Source of the DNA: Alphaproteobacteria bacterium
GTDB lineage: Bacteria > Pseudomonadota > Alphaproteobacteria > Sphingomonadales > Sphingomonadaceae
Assembly (NCBI GenBank): GCA_003241875.1
Contig: QBLU01000003.1
Span: 62,001-126,000, forward strand
Direction: 5' to 3'
Length of the DNA: 64,000 nucleotides
Made by a program: the position numbers and the translations under genes. The first letter of the stretch is position 1. Each line of letters starts with the position of its first letter. The notes under the pieces are model-generated. The model ran no database searches. It worked only from the letters and a program-made list of their open reading frames with translations, and had not been told where the DNA came from. Positions 22,370 through 31,219 of the stretch are shown piece by piece.

Positions 22370-22404
22370 GCCGGACCATATTCATCCGCTTTAAGGGCTG
22401 CCGC

Positions 22405-22860
22405 TTGATCCGCCTTACCAACCTTGCCGATTATGCCGTGGTCGTGATGACCGCGGCGGCGCGTGCGCCCGAGGCGCGGCTGTCGGCGGCGCGGGTGGCC
22501 GAGGCAACCGCCATTCCGGTCCCGACCGTTGCCAAGCTGATGGGAACGCTGGCGCGGGCCGACCTGCTGCTGGCCTCGCGCGGCGTTGCCGGCGGCTTCA
22601 CCCTCGCCCGGCCGGCCGAAACGATCAGCGTGGCGGCCATTGTCGAGGCCGTCGACGGCCCGATCGCGTTGACCAGTTGCGTCTCTGGCGAAACCGGCGA
22701 TTGCGCCATCGAGGGTCGCTGCGGCGTTCGTGGCCATTGGGGACCGATCAACCAGGCCGTGCGCGCCGCGCTCGATGCCGTGACGCTGGCCGATTTGCTG
22801 CGCCCTGCGGCGGCAGCGCGACTTGTGCCGGCGGCAATCGTTGGCGAGGTGGTGGCATGA
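22405..22860 (+). CDS. Rrf2/IscR-family SUF operon regulator
   Basis: Winged-helix regulator of 151 residues, probably carrying an iron-sulfur cluster and controlling the downstream suf genes. The N-terminus ([20 protein letters not shown]) and recognition helix ([17 protein letters not shown]) are typical. C92, C100 and C106 form the three-cysteine cluster-binding pattern of IscR-like proteins. The start is a TTG with AAGGG 8 bases upstream; no other in-frame start is available. It overlaps sufB by 4 nt. It fits the group annotated as SUF system Fe-S cluster assembly regulators. Confidence 0.92.
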   Translation: MIRLTNLADYAVVVMTAAARAPEARLSAARVAEATAIPVPTVAKLMGTLARADLLLASRGVAGGFTLARPAETISVAAIVEAVDGPIALTSCVSGETGDCAIEGRCGVRGHWGPINQAVRAALDAVTLADLLRPAAAARLVPAAIVGEVVA

Positions 22861-24350
22861 CCGACAATTTTGATCTCGCCGTGCCCGTCCAGGATGCCGA
22901 GGCGCGCGCCGCCGTCGCCGACCTGGCGACCTACAAATGGGGTTTCACCTCCGACATCGAATCGGAGATGGCGCCCAAGGGGCTGTCCGAGGACACGGTG
23001 CGCTATATCTCGGCGAAGAAGGCCGAGCCGCAGTGGCTGCTCGACTGGCGGTTGAAGGCCTATCGCAAGTGGCTGACGATGGAGTCCCCCGACTGGGCCA
23101 AGCTCGACATCGCGCCGATCGATTACCAGGACGCCTATTATTACGCGGCGCCCAAGGCCAAGCCGACCATCGGTTCGCTCGACGAGCTCGATCCGGAGAT
23201 CCGGCGCACCTATGAAAAGCTGGGGATTCCGATCGCCGAGCAGGAAATGCTCGCCGGTGTCGAGGGTTCGCGGCGCATCGCCGTCGATGCCGTGTTCGAT
23301 TCGGTCAGCGTCGCGACGACCTTCCGGGCCGAGCTGGAGCGCGCCGGCGTCATCTTCCGGTCGATCTCGGAGGCGGTGAAGGAATATCCCGACCTGGTTC
23401 GCAAGTGGCTCGGCAGCGTCGTGCCGCAGCATGACAATTATTTTGCCTGCCTCAACAGTGCGGTGTTTTCGGACGGGACGTTCGTCTACATCCCCGAAGG
23501 CGTGCGCTGCCCGATGGAATTGAGCACCTATTTCCGCATCAATGCCGCCAATACCGGCCAGTTCGAGCGCACGCTGATCATCGCCGACAAGGGTTCGCAC
23601 GTCAGCTATCTCGAAGGCTGCACGGCGCCGATGCGCGACGAGAACCAGTTGCACGCCGCCGTTGTCGAGCTGGTGGCGATGGACGATGCCGAGATCAAAT
23701 ATTCGACGGTGCAGAACTGGTACCCGGGCGATGCCAACGGCCTCGGCGGCATCTATAATTTCGTGACCAAGCGCGCCAATTGCCTCGGCAAGCGGTCGAA
23801 AGTCAGCTGGACGCAGGTCGAAACCGGCAGCGCCATCACCTGGAAATACCCGTCCTGCGTGCTGTCGGGCGAGGATTCGGTCGGCGAATTCTATTCGGTA
23901 GCGGTGACCAACAACCGCCAGCAGGCCGATACCGGCACCAAGATGATCCATCTGGGCAAAGGCACGCGCTCGACGATCGTGTCGAAGGGCATTTCGGCGG
24001 GGCGGTCGCAAGGCACCTATCGCGGCCTGGTCCGCGTCGCGGCATCGGCGGAGGGTGCGCGGAACCATACCCAGTGCGACAGCCTGCTGCTCGGGTCCGA
24101 CTGCGGCGCCCATACTGTGCCCTATATCGAGGTCCGCAACCCGTCGGCGATCATCGAGCATGAAGCGACGACGTCGAAGATCAGCGACGATCAGCTGTTC
24201 TATGCCCAGTCGCGCGGCCTCGACGCCGAGGCGGCGGTGGCGCTGATCGTCAACGGTTTCTGCAAGGAAGTGCTGCAGCAGCTGCCGATGGAGTTCGCCG
24301 TCGAGGCCCAGAAGTTGCTCGGCATCAGCCTCGAGGGGTCGGTCGGGTGA
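22857..24350 (+). CDS. sufB: Fe-S cluster assembly scaffold SufB
   Basis: Core of the SufBCD scaffold on which iron-sulfur clusters are built. The 497-residue protein has the SufB-specific segments [20 protein letters not shown] and [13 protein letters not shown]. The C-terminal beta-helix region includes [19 protein letters not shown], which carries the conserved cysteines used for cluster building. The ATG overlaps the regulator stop and the gene ends in a 4-nt overlap with the next ORF. Confidence 0.97.
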   Translation: MTDNFDLAVPVQDAEARAAVADLATYKWGFTSDIESEMAPKGLSEDTVRYISAKKAEPQWLLDWRLKAYRKWLTMESPDWAKLDIAPIDYQDAYYYAAPKAKPTIGSLDELDPEIRRTYEKLGIPIAEQEMLAGVEGSRRIAVDAVFDSVSVATTFRAELERAGVIFRSISEAVKEYPDLVRKWLGSVVPQHDNYFACLNSAVFSDGTFVYIPEGVRCPMELSTYFRINAANTGQFERTLIIADKGSHVSYLEGCTAPMRDENQLHAAVVELVAMDDAEIKYSTVQNWYPGDANGLGGIYNFVTKRANCLGKRSKVSWTQVETGSAITWKYPSCVLSGEDSVGEFYSVAVTNNRQQADTGTKMIHLGKGTRSTIVSKGISAGRSQGTYRGLVRVAASAEGARNHTQCDSLLLGSDCGAHTVPYIEVRNPSAIIEHEATTSKISDDQLFYAQSRGLDAEAAVALIVNGFCKEVLQQLPMEFAVEAQKLLGISLEGSVG

Positions 24351-24760
24351 AAACCGCGCTGCTTGCCACCCTGCTGGCGCTCGCCGCCTGCTCGCCGCCG
24401 GCCGAACGCGCGTCGACGGAAGGCGAAGCGCAGCAGAAAAAGCTTGATCGCGCGACCAAGGAATATGCCGACTGCATCACCCGGGGCGCACAGACGATCG
24501 ACGTCACCACCGATGCCGCGGGCACGCTGGGTGACCGTGTCGTCCTCGCCTGCAAGCCGCTGCGCAATTCGTTGATGGCCGACGTCACCGCGTTTCACCA
24601 GATCGGCCATCCGAAATTCACCATCGACCAGTCGAAAGCGGTCGCCGAAGCGTCGATCGCCACCATCGAGGACGACCTGCGCCAGCAGACCGTCGTCACC
24701 ATCGTCAATCGCCAGACCGCTGCGGAAGCACCGGCAGCAGTTCCTGCAAAGGCCAGTTAG
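24347..24760 (+). CDS. Small putative lipoprotein inside the SUF operon
   Basis: A 137-residue protein of unknown function lying between sufB and sufC. It begins with GTG overlapping the sufB stop (GTGA), and its own stop overlaps the sufC GTG by one base (TAGTG). The N-terminus is a lipoprotein signal, LLALAAC with C15 at the cleavage site, followed by a charged, mostly helical domain with two further cysteines (C43 and C69, in ADCITR and LACKPL) and an Ala/Pro tail. An exported lipoprotein in the middle of a cytoplasmic Fe-S assembly operon is unusual. I recognise no domain. Confidence 0.8.
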   Translation: MKTALLATLLALAACSPPAERASTEGEAQQKKLDRATKEYADCITRGAQTIDVTTDAAGTLGDRVVLACKPLRNSLMADVTAFHQIGHPKFTIDQSKAVAEASIATIEDDLRQQTVVTIVNRQTAAEAPAAVPAKAS

Positions 24761-25500
24761 TGCTCAAGATCGACAATCTTCACGCCGAAATCGACGGCAA
24801 GACCATCCTCAACGGGCTGACGCTCAACGTCGGCGCCGGCGAGGTCCATGCCATCATGGGCCCTAACGGCGCCGGCAAGTCGACGCTGTCATACGTGCTC
24901 GCCGGCCGCGCCGGCTATGAGGTGACCGCCGGCAGCGTGACCTTCGACGGCCAGGACCTGCTGGCGCTGGCGCCGCACGAGCGCGCCGCCGCCGGCGTGT
25001 TCCTGGGGCTGCAGTATCCGGTCGAGATCCCCGGCGTATCCAACCTGATGTTCCTGCGCAGCGCGCTCAACGCCCAGCGTACGCTGCGCGGCGAGGCCGA
25101 AGCCAGCGGCGCCGAGTTCATGAAGCTCGCCAAGGCCGCCGCCGCCGACCTGGGCCTGCCCTATGAGATGCTGAAGCGGTCGGTGAACCAGGGCTTTTCG
25201 GGCGGCGAAAAGAAGCGCAACGAGATGGTTCAGATGGCCGTGCTGCAGCCCAAGCTGGCGGTGCTCGACGAGACCGACAGCGGCCTCGACATCGATGCGC
25301 TGCGCGTGGTGTCGGACGGCATCAACCGCATGCGGTCGCCCGATCGCGCGACGCTGCTGATCACCCATTACCAGCGCCTGCTCGACTATGTCGTGCCCGA
25401 TTTCGTCCATGTCCTCGTCGCCGGGCGTATCGTGCGCACCGGCGGGCCGGAGCTGGCACACACGCTGGAGCGCGACGGCTATGTGAGCATCGCCGCATGA
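24760..25500 (+). CDS. sufC: Fe-S assembly ATPase SufC
   Basis: ABC-type ATPase of the SufBCD complex. The 246-residue protein has Walker A GPNGAGKST (residues 34-42), the signature FSGGEKKRNEM, and Walker B LAVLDETDSGLD, all characteristic of SufC rather than transport ATPases. It starts at a GTG overlapping the preceding stop. Confidence 0.97.
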   Translation: MLKIDNLHAEIDGKTILNGLTLNVGAGEVHAIMGPNGAGKSTLSYVLAGRAGYEVTAGSVTFDGQDLLALAPHERAAAGVFLGLQYPVEIPGVSNLMFLRSALNAQRTLRGEAEASGAEFMKLAKAAAADLGLPYEMLKRSVNQGFSGGEKKRNEMVQMAVLQPKLAVLDETDSGLDIDALRVVSDGINRMRSPDRATLLITHYQRLLDYVVPDFVHVLVAGRIVRTGGPELAHTLERDGYVSIAA

Positions 25501-26231
25501 CGGCAGCACCGACCCGGCGTCTGGAGGAATGGCGCTATAGCGACATCGCCGCCGTCGAACGCGCCTGGCCGGTCGCACCGGAGGCGATCACCGTCGCCGC
25601 CGGCGAGTGCGCGACCCGCATGGTCGTCCAGGACGCCGCCCCCGGCAGCGCCACAATCCGCCAGTTCGACATCATTGTGGCCGCCGGCGCATCGCTGGCC
25701 TTCCACATCATCAACAGCGGCGGCGCCTATGGCCGCGTCGGGCTCGACGTGACGCTGCACGAAGGCGCGCGTTTCGACCTCGGCGGCGTCATCGTCGCCA
25801 TGGGCGAGCAGGTGCTGGAGATCGTCACCACCGTCCGCCACATCGGTCCCGGCGCCACCAGCCGGCAGGTCGTCCGCTGCGTCGCCGGCGGCACCGCCAC
25901 TGCCACCTATCTCGGCAAGGTCGCGGTCGCCCGCGCCGGCCAGCAGACCGATGCGGCGCAAAGCTTCAAGGCGCTGCTGCTCGATCGCGGCGCCACCGCC
26001 AATGCCAAGCCCGAGCTGGAAATCTTTGCCGATGACGTCAAATGCGCCCATGGCGCCACCGTCGGCGAGCTCGATCGCAACGCGCTGTTCTACCTCGAAA
26101 GCCGCGGCATTCCGCCGGTGCAGGCCCGCGCGCTGCTGACCCGCGCCTTCCTGTCCGATGCCCTCGCCGGCATCGCCGACGACGAGGCCCGCGACACGGC
26201 GGAAGCCCGGGTGACGGAATTGCTCGCATGA
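25497..26231 (+). CDS. sufD: Fe-S assembly protein SufD
   Basis: Third member of the SufBCD scaffold, 244 residues, shorter than many SufD proteins (about 400) and lacking much of the usual N-terminal helical region. The conserved C-terminal core is present: FKALLLDRGATANAKPELEI, DDVKCAHGATVGELD and LFYLESRGIPPVQAR. It overlaps sufC and sufS by 4 nt. Short SufD forms are common in alphaproteobacteria. Confidence 0.95.
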   Translation: MTAAPTRRLEEWRYSDIAAVERAWPVAPEAITVAAGECATRMVVQDAAPGSATIRQFDIIVAAGASLAFHIINSGGAYGRVGLDVTLHEGARFDLGGVIVAMGEQVLEIVTTVRHIGPGATSRQVVRCVAGGTATATYLGKVAVARAGQQTDAAQSFKALLLDRGATANAKPELEIFADDVKCAHGATVGELDRNALFYLESRGIPPVQARALLTRAFLSDALAGIADDEARDTAEARVTELLA

Positions 26232-27460
26232 ACGCCCATGTCCCGCCCCCGGCGCGCCATCGCCATCGCGATGATTTCCCCGGCCTTGCCGGCAACTGGG
26301 CCTATCTCGACACTGCCGCGACGGCGCAAAAGCCGCAGATGGTGATCGACGCCATCACCCGCGCCTATGGCGTCGACTACGCCACCGTCCACCGCGGCGT
26401 CTATGAACGCTCCGCCACCATGACGATGCGCTTTGAAGAAGCGCGCGAGAAGGTGGCGCGCTTCATCGGCGCGGCATCGCCGTCCGAAGTCATCTTCGTG
26501 CGCGGTGCCACCGAGGGCATCAACCTCGTCGCGCAAAGCTGGGGCCAGCGATTGCAGCCCGGCGACCGCATCCTGCTGTCGCAGCTCGAGCATCACAGCA
26601 ACATCGTGCCCTGGCAGCTGCTGCGCGACCGCATCGGCATCGAGATCGACGTGGCGCCGCTGACCGCCGATGGCCGCATCGATGAAGACGCGCTCGAAGC
26701 GCTGCTGACCGAGCGGACGAAACTCGTCAGCATTGCCCATATCTCCAACGTCCTCGGCGGCATTGCCGATGTCGCCCGCATCGCCCGCGCCGCCCATGCC
26801 GTCGGCGCGCTGCTGTTGGTCGATGGCTGCCAGGCGGCACCGCGGCTGAAGCTCGACGTGCAGGCGCTGGGCGCCGACTTCTACGTGTTTTCGGGGCACA
26901 AGCTTTACGGCCCGACCGGCATCGGCGTGTTGTGGGGGCGGGCCGAGCTGCTCGCCTCGATGCCGCCCTGGCAGGGTGGCGGCGCCATGATCGAGACGGT
27001 GAGTTTCGAGCGCACTACCTACGCCCCGCCGCCGCAGCGGTTCGAGGCCGGCACCCCGCACATTACCGGGGTCATGGGCCTCGCCGCCGCCGTCGATTAT
27101 GTCGAATCGATCGGCCTCGATGCCATCCACGCCCATGAAGCGACACTGGTCGCCGCCGCCCGCAGCGCGCTCGGCCGCATCAATTCGGTGACGTTGTTCG
27201 GGCCGGAGGACAGCGCCGGCATCCTGTCGTTCGCCATCGAGGGGGTGCATCCCCACGACATCGGTACCATATTGGACGAAAGCGGCGTGGCTATTCGCGC
27301 CGGGCACCATTGCGCCCAGCCGCTGATGGCGACGCTCGGCGTGCCGGCGACGGCGCGGGCGAGCTTCGGCATCTACAACGACCTCGACGATGTCGCGCGG
27401 CTGGCCGCCGGCATCGAGCGGGTGACACGGATTTTCGGCACTTCGGGAAAAGACGCATGA
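26228..27460 (+). CDS. sufS: Cysteine desulfurase SufS
   Basis: PLP enzyme that removes sulfur from cysteine and passes it to SufBCD. The 410-residue protein has the PLP-binding lysine K225 (VFSGHKLYGPTG) and the active-site cysteine C362 (RAGHHCAQPLM), the arrangement of group II desulfurases. No sufE gene is present in this operon, so a sulfur acceptor must lie elsewhere or be supplied by another protein. Confidence 0.97.
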   Translation: MNAHVPPPARHRHRDDFPGLAGNWAYLDTAATAQKPQMVIDAITRAYGVDYATVHRGVYERSATMTMRFEEAREKVARFIGAASPSEVIFVRGATEGINLVAQSWGQRLQPGDRILLSQLEHHSNIVPWQLLRDRIGIEIDVAPLTADGRIDEDALEALLTERTKLVSIAHISNVLGGIADVARIARAAHAVGALLLVDGCQAAPRLKLDVQALGADFYVFSGHKLYGPTGIGVLWGRAELLASMPPWQGGGAMIETVSFERTTYAPPPQRFEAGTPHITGVMGLAAAVDYVESIGLDAIHAHEATLVAAARSALGRINSVTLFGPEDSAGILSFAIEGVHPHDIGTILDESGVAIRAGHHCAQPLMATLGVPATARASFGIYNDLDDVARLAAGIERVTRIFGTSGKDA

Positions 27461-27909
27461 CCGAACGCACATTCGAGATCGAGGAAGTCGGCGAGGCGAC
27501 GCCAGTGCCCAAGGCGCCGCCGCTGCGCGCCATGGAAGCCCGCAACCCGGACTATCTCGAAGGCTTTTTGAACAAGCCGGCGCCGGTCGAGGCGGCCGAT
27601 GCTCCTGGTGGCACGATTGTCGACGAAGTCGTCGCGGCGCTGCGGCAGATCTTCGATCCCGAGATCCCGGTCAACATCTACGACCTGGGCCTCATCTACA
27701 ATGTCGAGGTCGCCGACGGCCATGGCGTCGTCACCATGACGCTTACGACGCCGCATTGCCCGGTTGCCGAAACCATGCCCGGTGAAGTCGAGATGCGGGT
27801 GATGAGCGTGCCGGGCATCGCCTCGGCCGAGGTCAACCTCGTCTGGGATCCGGCCTGGGACCCCGGCAAGATGAGCGACGAGGCCAAGCTCGAAATGGGA
27901 ATGTTGTGA
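27457..27909 (+). CDS. sufT: SufT-like DUF59/MIP18 Fe-S maturation protein
   Basis: A 150-residue protein of the MIP18/DUF59 family, which aids maturation or trafficking of Fe-S clusters. A 50-residue N-terminal extension precedes the DUF59 domain. That domain contains FDPEIPVNIYDLGLIYNV and TTPHCPVAETMP, with the conserved C101. It overlaps sufS by 4 nt. The usual symbol for the suf-associated form is sufT. Confidence 0.9.
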   Translation: MTERTFEIEEVGEATPVPKAPPLRAMEARNPDYLEGFLNKPAPVEAADAPGGTIVDEVVAALRQIFDPEIPVNIYDLGLIYNVEVADGHGVVTMTLTTPHCPVAETMPGEVEMRVMSVPGIASAEVNLVWDPAWDPGKMSDEAKLEMGML

Positions 27910-28271
27910 TGGAAGCCACCACGACGCTTCGCCGTCCGCGCCCGGCACCGATCACGGTGACCGACAACGCCGCGCGCCGCATCGCCGAGATCATCGCCAA
28001 GGCACCGCAGCCCGCCGCCGGTGTCCGCCTGACGACACCCAAGCGCGGCTGCTCGGGCCTCGCCTACAGCCTCGACTATGTCACAGAGGCCAAGCCCGGC
28101 GACGAGGCGGTGACCACCGAAGGCGGCACATTGTTCATCGACGGCGGCAGCCTGATGTACCTGATCGGCAGCCGCATGGACTGGAAGGAAGACGATTTCG
28201 CCGCCGGCTTCGTCTTCGAAAACCCCAATTCCAAGGGCAGCTGCGGCTGTGGCGAAAGCTTCACCGTCTAG
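27909..28271 (+). CDS. sufA: SufA/IscA-type A-type carrier
   Basis: Carrier that receives Fe-S clusters from the scaffold and delivers them to target proteins. The 120-residue protein has the three invariant cysteines C48 (RGCSGLAY), C112 and C114 (GSCGCGESF). The ATG shares its A with the sufT TGA stop; a GTG one codon upstream is also possible. It is the last gene of the operon and is followed by a palindromic repeat. Confidence 0.95.
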   Translation: MEATTTLRRPRPAPITVTDNAARRIAEIIAKAPQPAAGVRLTTPKRGCSGLAYSLDYVTEAKPGDEAVTTEGGTLFIDGGSLMYLIGSRMDWKEDDFAAGFVFENPNSKGSCGCGESFTV

Positions 28272-28272
28272 A

Positions 28273-28396
28273 GTCGATTGCCTTCAAGTTGATCCGCTCA
28301 GGCTGAGCTTGTCGAAGCCCCCGCGAGCACTGCCCTGCGACTCGGCTTCGACAAGCTCAGCCTGCGGGCCTTCCTGGTTCAACGAAACTGCAATCC
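28273..28396. repeat. Intergenic palindromic element of about 124 bp
   Basis: A perfect 21-bp inverted repeat has arms at 28299-28319 and 28344-28364 around a 24-base loop; the arm core is CAGGCTGAGCTTGTCGAAGC. Outside the arms the symmetry continues: GATTGC-N7-TTGA (28276-28292) on the left is mirrored by TCAA-N7-GCAATC (28379-28395) on the right. It sits between the convergent sufA and DUF2382 genes and could act as a terminator. A half copy is at 55494-55526. Confidence 0.82.
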
Positions 28397-28454
28397 ACCC
28401 TAAACGGTGAGGGCGTGACCGGGGCGACGCGAACGCCGCCCCGACCGGTCATCC

Positions 28455-29471
28455 TCAGCGCGAACGCGTCGGATCACTGTCGCGATAGTCGGCGCTGGTC
28501 CGCGTGGCATCGCTGCGATCGTCGAACAGGCCATCGCTGCGCTCGTTGCGCAAATCGTCACGACGGTCGTCGGAACGCGCGTCGCCCTGCAGCCGCTCGA
28601 TATCGACCTCGGTGTGACGCACGGTGTCGTCGACCCGCTCGACGCGCTCGTCGACGGTCTTGTTGACGACAACCTCCTCGCGGACGCGCGCCAGCTTGTC
28701 GACGACGGCTTCCTCGGCGGTTTCGGTGACTTCGATGGTGCGCTCGCGCAGCAGGTCGCTGGCATCATTCCGCACCGTGTCGCCGGTTACCGGGCGCCGG
28801 TCGACGCTGACATGCTCTTCGCGCAGGCGCACATCCTGGTGGACGGGCTCCTCGACAATGTAGGAACGGACGCGGACGCCGCCGCGCGCGACCTCGCGCT
28901 TGCCGACGCGCAACTCTTCCGCGACGACCGGAATGCGGGTCTCGTCGTCACGATCGGAACGGTCCGTGTCGCGATCACCGAGCAGGTTGTCGCGGCTGGT
29001 ACCGCGATCACCGAGCAATTCGTCGCGGTCGGTACCGCGACCGGCAACCAAGTCATCGCTGCGGTTGTCGAGATCGCGATCGGCGCCGAGGCCGAGCCCG
29101 GCGACACCGGCGGCCGAGCCACCCGTCCAGCCTTCGCTGCGCCACGATTCGGCGCGCTGGTCGAGATCGACGGTGCCTTCGTCGTCGAGAATATCGATCG
29201 CGCGGTCGACCTGGGCATCATCGACGCGGGCGGTCAGCAGATAGCCGCCGCGGCGCAGACCCTCGGCATAGCTGTCCTCGTCATCGCGGAACAGCGACTT
29301 GAAGTCCTCCCACAGGCCACGCGACGGCTGGGCATCGTGCCCGACCTCGCCGGCGATGCTGCCCTGGTCGAGGATGGTGACATCGTCGTTGCTGATGCCG
29401 GCGGTCGCCAGCCGGTCGCGGGCGGCCTCGGCCTCGGAGCGACTGTCGAACATTGCGGTAAGCGTACGCAT
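28455..29471 (-). CDS. DUF2382 (YsnF/AvaK) stress-type protein with Arg/Asp-rich linker
   Basis: A 338-residue protein with three parts. Residues 1-100 resemble the general-stress DUF/YflT-like domain (LTAMFDSRSEAEAARDRLAT, DDVTILDQ). Residues 110-180 are an extremely Arg/Asp-rich linker containing an imperfect 11-residue repeat (RGTDRDELLGD, RGTSRDNLLGD, RDTDRSDRDDE). Residues 180-300 are a DUF2382 domain (RIPVVAEELRVGKREVARGG). The tail again is RD-rich. No signal peptide is seen. DUF2382 proteins are linked to stress in several bacteria, but the biochemical role is unknown. It is 2 bases downstream of a second DUF2382 gene. Confidence 0.85.
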   Translation of the reverse strand: MRTLTAMFDSRSEAEAARDRLATAGISNDDVTILDQGSIAGEVGHDAQPSRGLWEDFKSLFRDDEDSYAEGLRRGGYLLTARVDDAQVDRAIDILDDEGTVDLDQRAESWRSEGWTGGSAAGVAGLGLGADRDLDNRSDDLVAGRGTDRDELLGDRGTSRDNLLGDRDTDRSDRDDETRIPVVAEELRVGKREVARGGVRVRSYIVEEPVHQDVRLREEHVSVDRRPVTGDTVRNDASDLLRERTIEVTETAEEAVVDKLARVREEVVVNKTVDERVERVDDTVRHTEVDIERLQGDARSDDRRDDLRNERSDGLFDDRSDATRTSADYRDSDPTRSR

Positions 29472-29473
29472 GA

Positions 29474-29902
29474 TCAGGTGTCCTTGCTGCTGGGGGGAAT
29501 GGGTCGGGTGCCGCTGTCGACGCGCTCGACGACGGCGCGCTGGCGGGTCAGCGCCACGGTTTCTTCATGGGTGTCGACGCGCGAGCGGCGGCGGATGTGC
29601 ACTTCCTCGCGCAGCATCAGCCGCTTTTCGACGACCAGGACTTCCTCCACGATGGGGATGATGATGGTGTGGCCAAGGTCCTGGATGTCGGGCACCGCAT
29701 CGATGCGGCGGTCGATGGTGACACGTTCGATGTCGACGTTGCCGCGCACCAGTTCCTCGCTGATGCGCACCTCGTGCTGGTCGTTGCGGACATGGATGCG
29801 GACGCGGCCGGTCTCCACGGCGCGCTTGTCGATGCGCAACTCCTCCTCGACGAGCGGGATCACCGCAGGTTCGGATCGGTCGATGGGCGGCGACGTCGGC
29901 AT
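29474..29902 (-). CDS. Second, short DUF2382 protein
   Basis: A 142-residue protein that is almost entirely a DUF2382 domain: AVIPLVEEELRIDKRAVETG, then EVRISEELVRGNVDIERVTI and IIIPIVEEVLVVEKRLMLRE, which look like two diverged repeats of the same unit. It precedes the longer DUF2382 gene by two bases, so the two are probably co-expressed. The start at 29902 was chosen because the upstream extension has no domain character. Confidence 0.82.
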   Translation of the reverse strand: MPTSPPIDRSEPAVIPLVEEELRIDKRAVETGRVRIHVRNDQHEVRISEELVRGNVDIERVTIDRRIDAVPDIQDLGHTIIIPIVEEVLVVEKRLMLREEVHIRRRSRVDTHEETVALTRQRAVVERVDSGTRPIPPSSKDT

Positions 29903-30042
29903 GGCTTGGTAAACGGCGCGGTTCGGGCACCGTTCCGCACCACGTCGCCGAAACCCGGGCGATGCGACCAGTCGAGTGCCCGCGTGGCCAGACCGGGCGA
30001 AAAGCCGTGCCGCGCGGCGTCGCGCCATGCTAATCCAATGAC

Positions 30043-30294
30043 ATGAAGCGATTTCTGGTCTTGCCGCTGGCCCTTGTGGCCGCTGGTTGTGTCAGCACGG
30101 CGGTCGCCGTCGTCAAGGCGCCGTTCCAGGTGGCAGGCGCCGGCATCGACATGATGACGACCAGCCAGGAGGAAGCCGACCGCAACCGCGGGCGCGCCAT
30201 CCGCAAGCAGGAAGAAGCCGACGCCAAGGCCTTCAAAAAGGCCGAGAAGGAGCGTCGCAAGGCCGAGAAAGCCGCGCGGGACCGCGATTACTGA
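30043..30294 (+). CDS. Small putative lipoprotein with charged coiled-coil tail
   Basis: An 83-residue protein starting with a lipoprotein signal (LALVAAGC, C16). It has a short hydrophobic segment and a C-terminal helix very rich in Lys, Glu and Ala (FKKAEKERRKAEKAARDRD) that may form a coiled coil. Function is not known. Similar short lipoproteins occur in sphingomonads. No clear operon partner is visible. Confidence 0.7.
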   Translation: MKRFLVLPLALVAAGCVSTAVAVVKAPFQVAGAGIDMMTTSQEEADRNRGRAIRKQEEADAKAFKKAEKERRKAEKAARDRDY

Positions 30295-30462
30295 CGGCGG
30301 GCTACAGGCGCGCGATATCCCGGCGTATCCAATAACGGCGCTGCTCACTGATCGTGTGGCAGACGGGCAACACCAGCGCAAATCATCGGAAAGACCGGAA
30401 CAAGCATTGCTCGCCGCTGTTGTGGAGTGGACACGCCGCGACACTATTCCGGGAGCATATTG

Positions 30463-31125
30463 ATGAGGCTATCGACTATCACGACCGCAACGATAACTGT
30501 TGCGGCAGCGTCTTTTCTTGCAACTGCTGCATCAGCGCAGGTCGCGCCCTATGTTGCCGTCACCGGCGGGCTGACCTTCCCCAAGGACATCCAGACCGAT
30601 ACCGGCATCAGCGGTGATCTCAAGAATGGTTACGCCTTCACCATTGCAGCCGGCACCGGCCTCGGCCCGATCCGAGCCGAAATCGAGGGCAGCTATCGCC
30701 GCAGCAGCGTCGATGGCGCGCGCGGCTTCGGTCTCGAGCTGCCTGGCACCGGCAGCGCCTCGGCGCTGAGCGCCATGGCCAACGCCTATTTCGATCCGGC
30801 CTTCAACATCGGGCCATTGCAGCCCTATGTCGGCGGCGGCATCGGCATTTCGCGCTTCCGCGCCTCGGACATCGGTGCCGTCGGCCTGCCCTTTGGCGGC
30901 CCGGTGACCAGCTTTGGCCCCATCAGCGGCGACCGCACCGGCTTTGCCTGGCAGTTGATGGCCGGCGTCGGCATCGCCCTCACCGAAACCACCAGCATCA
31001 CCGCCGGCTACCGTTATTTCGCTACCCCCGGCGTCACGGTCCGCAATGTCCCGCAGTTCAATGCGGTCCGCATCGACGGCCTGAAGATCCACGCCGTCGA
31101 AGCCGGCCTGCGCTTCAGCTTCTGA
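30463..31125 (+). CDS. Outer-membrane beta-barrel protein (OmpA/Omp25-like)
   Basis: A 220-residue exported protein with a cleavable signal (ending ATAASA) and alternating beta strands that suggest an eight-stranded barrel, ending in the C-terminal phenylalanine (AGLRFSF) typical of outer-membrane proteins. Central glycine-rich segment YVGGGIGISRFRA. The start at 30463 has GGGAG upstream; a longer ORF from 30427 is less likely. Function unknown, probably structural. Confidence 0.82.
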   Translation: MRLSTITTATITVAAASFLATAASAQVAPYVAVTGGLTFPKDIQTDTGISGDLKNGYAFTIAAGTGLGPIRAEIEGSYRRSSVDGARGFGLELPGTGSASALSAMANAYFDPAFNIGPLQPYVGGGIGISRFRASDIGAVGLPFGGPVTSFGPISGDRTGFAWQLMAGVGIALTETTSITAGYRYFATPGVTVRNVPQFNAVRIDGLKIHAVEAGLRFSF

Positions 31126-31219
31126 TGTCGATGGCGCCCGGCAGCCGGCCACGACAGGTCCTGCCGGGACCATTGACCTTCGCTTCGGGCGGTTCATGCT
31201 GCGCGTCGCGAGGCCCGTC

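Noticed and set aside
28940-29060. Repeated segments that might be a CRISPR or tandem-repeat locus
   Set aside because: The repeats are imperfect 33-base units coding the RD-rich 11-residue repeat of the DUF2382 protein, without spacers.
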